Assembly: GCA_037039925.1 (NCBI GenBank)
Contig: JAXRKP010000127.1
Coordinates: 167,501-231,500 of the forward strand
Origin: Doris montereyensis
Lineage: Eukaryota; Mollusca; Gastropoda; Nudibranchia; Dorididae
Length of the DNA stretch: 64,000 nt
Direction of reading: 5' to 3'
The translations under genes were made by a program, and so were the position numbers. Shown one piece after another: positions 63,126 through 64,000 of this stretch (positions are counted from its first letter, which is position 1; each line of letters opens with the position of its first letter). The notes beneath the pieces were generated by a model. It was given only the letters and a program-made list of their open reading frames with translations, made no database searches and was not told the origin of the DNA.

Positions 63126-64000
63126 GTGTGCGAAGATAAATAAATACACGCATAAAGGAGAACTGATACATATACATGTGACACTGTCATATCTGGCATC
63201 TGAGCAGTTTTCAGTTTTGTATTGAGTGTGCGCTTGAGTGTATTTGTCCGCCTACACTGTCTGCTTCCCCTCCTACACTCACCTCTTTTACTGCATATTT
63301 TGATTATTTTTAGCCCATCATTTCGGACTCTCACCCCCCCCCCTTTTTTTGGAAGAAGCCCCCCCCCCCAACCCCCTCGCTGTCCTCCTTATGACATTGT
63401 TGTTAACAAAGAATGTTGTTATGTTGTTTTCAGCCCGTCAGCTTTCGTTGCAATGGAATTGTTGCAAGCTAAGAATATTGTATTATCTTCTTGAACCAAT
63501 TAGTTTAAACTCAGCCCCGCTTTCGTTGCAGGTACATGAAACTGTTGTGCAGCTAAGAATATAGTTTTGTCCTTTTGAGCTAATCAGTTTGGACGCATGT
63601 CCTTCTGATCTAAGATATATAATCTGTTTATTGGCTTGCTCACTCTCTTCTTGCTGTGTGCATTTGGTTGTGAGATATGTGTTTGAGAGTTATAAAAGGG
63701 TAATTTGATCATATTTGTATTCTGTTAACTACAAATATTTTGTTGTCATGCCAATGCAATGTATCAATAATGGCACTTTTTAACAAAATTGAGAGGTAGC
63801 TTTAAAAAGAAAAAGAAACAAACTTGAATTAGTTTTGATATCTTGATCCCCATTTATATTTACTGTGAACTCCATTCATTAAACCTCCCATTACTTCCCA
63901 ACGCTAAAGCCTTGGTCATTGGTCTATTTTGCCTTCTATTACGTGACCAGCAAGCATATGGCTGACTCCCTGTTTTTAATATTTTCCTCCCCCCACGCCC

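Overview
The window is AT-rich, intron-rich animal nuclear DNA, most likely from a lophotrochozoan and plausibly a gastropod mollusc. The lineage is inferred from four things: kb-scale introns, tRNA-derived SINEs, RTE/CR1-like LINE fragments, and dispersed CTAGAT hexanucleotide repeats. Real genes are short exons spread through repeat-filled introns. Almost every long open frame is a microsatellite shadow or retrotransposon debris.

I can support five gene models. (1) The 3' half of an 11-beta-hydroxysteroid dehydrogenase 1-like short-chain dehydrogenase (+, 2285-7596); its cofactor-binding exons lie upstream of the window. (2) MICOS13/QIL1, a mitochondrial cristae protein (-, 13284-18793), with the first exon not found. 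(3) An unrecognised spliced gene (+, about 25172-25922) encoding a conserved-looking C-terminal segment. (4) MESD, the ER chaperone of LRP receptors, with signal peptide to KEEL retention signal (+, 28576-34553). (5) TEX9, a coiled-coil protein, complete in 12 coding exons (-, 40646-62868). MESD and TEX9 converge, HSD and MICOS13 converge, and MICOS13 and the unknown gene diverge. There is no operon-like organisation, and I see no functional link beyond housekeeping roles.

The rest is repeats: three SINE families (called A, B and C here), several LINE families (one copy with a twin-primed 5' inversion, one CR1-like copy split by a SINE with a 17-bp target-site duplication), a piggyBac-like non-autonomous element with TTAA flanks, a 29-bp minisatellite, very long CT/AG/AT tracts, and a degenerate 2.4-3 kb tandem array over 57-64 kb that includes TEX9 exon 1 and a decayed copy of it.

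The most important observation for a user is that all four recognised genes, and probably the fifth, carry one-base frame disruptions, mostly in mononucleotide runs, while splice phases and downstream conservation stay intact. This looks like uncorrected long-read indel error rather than pseudogenisation, so naive gene calling on this sequence will fail. I found no clear novel defence or metabolic system. The best candidates for something undescribed are the 25-kb gene, the Asp-Leu-encoding hexanucleotide ORF near 20.7 kb, and SINE-C.
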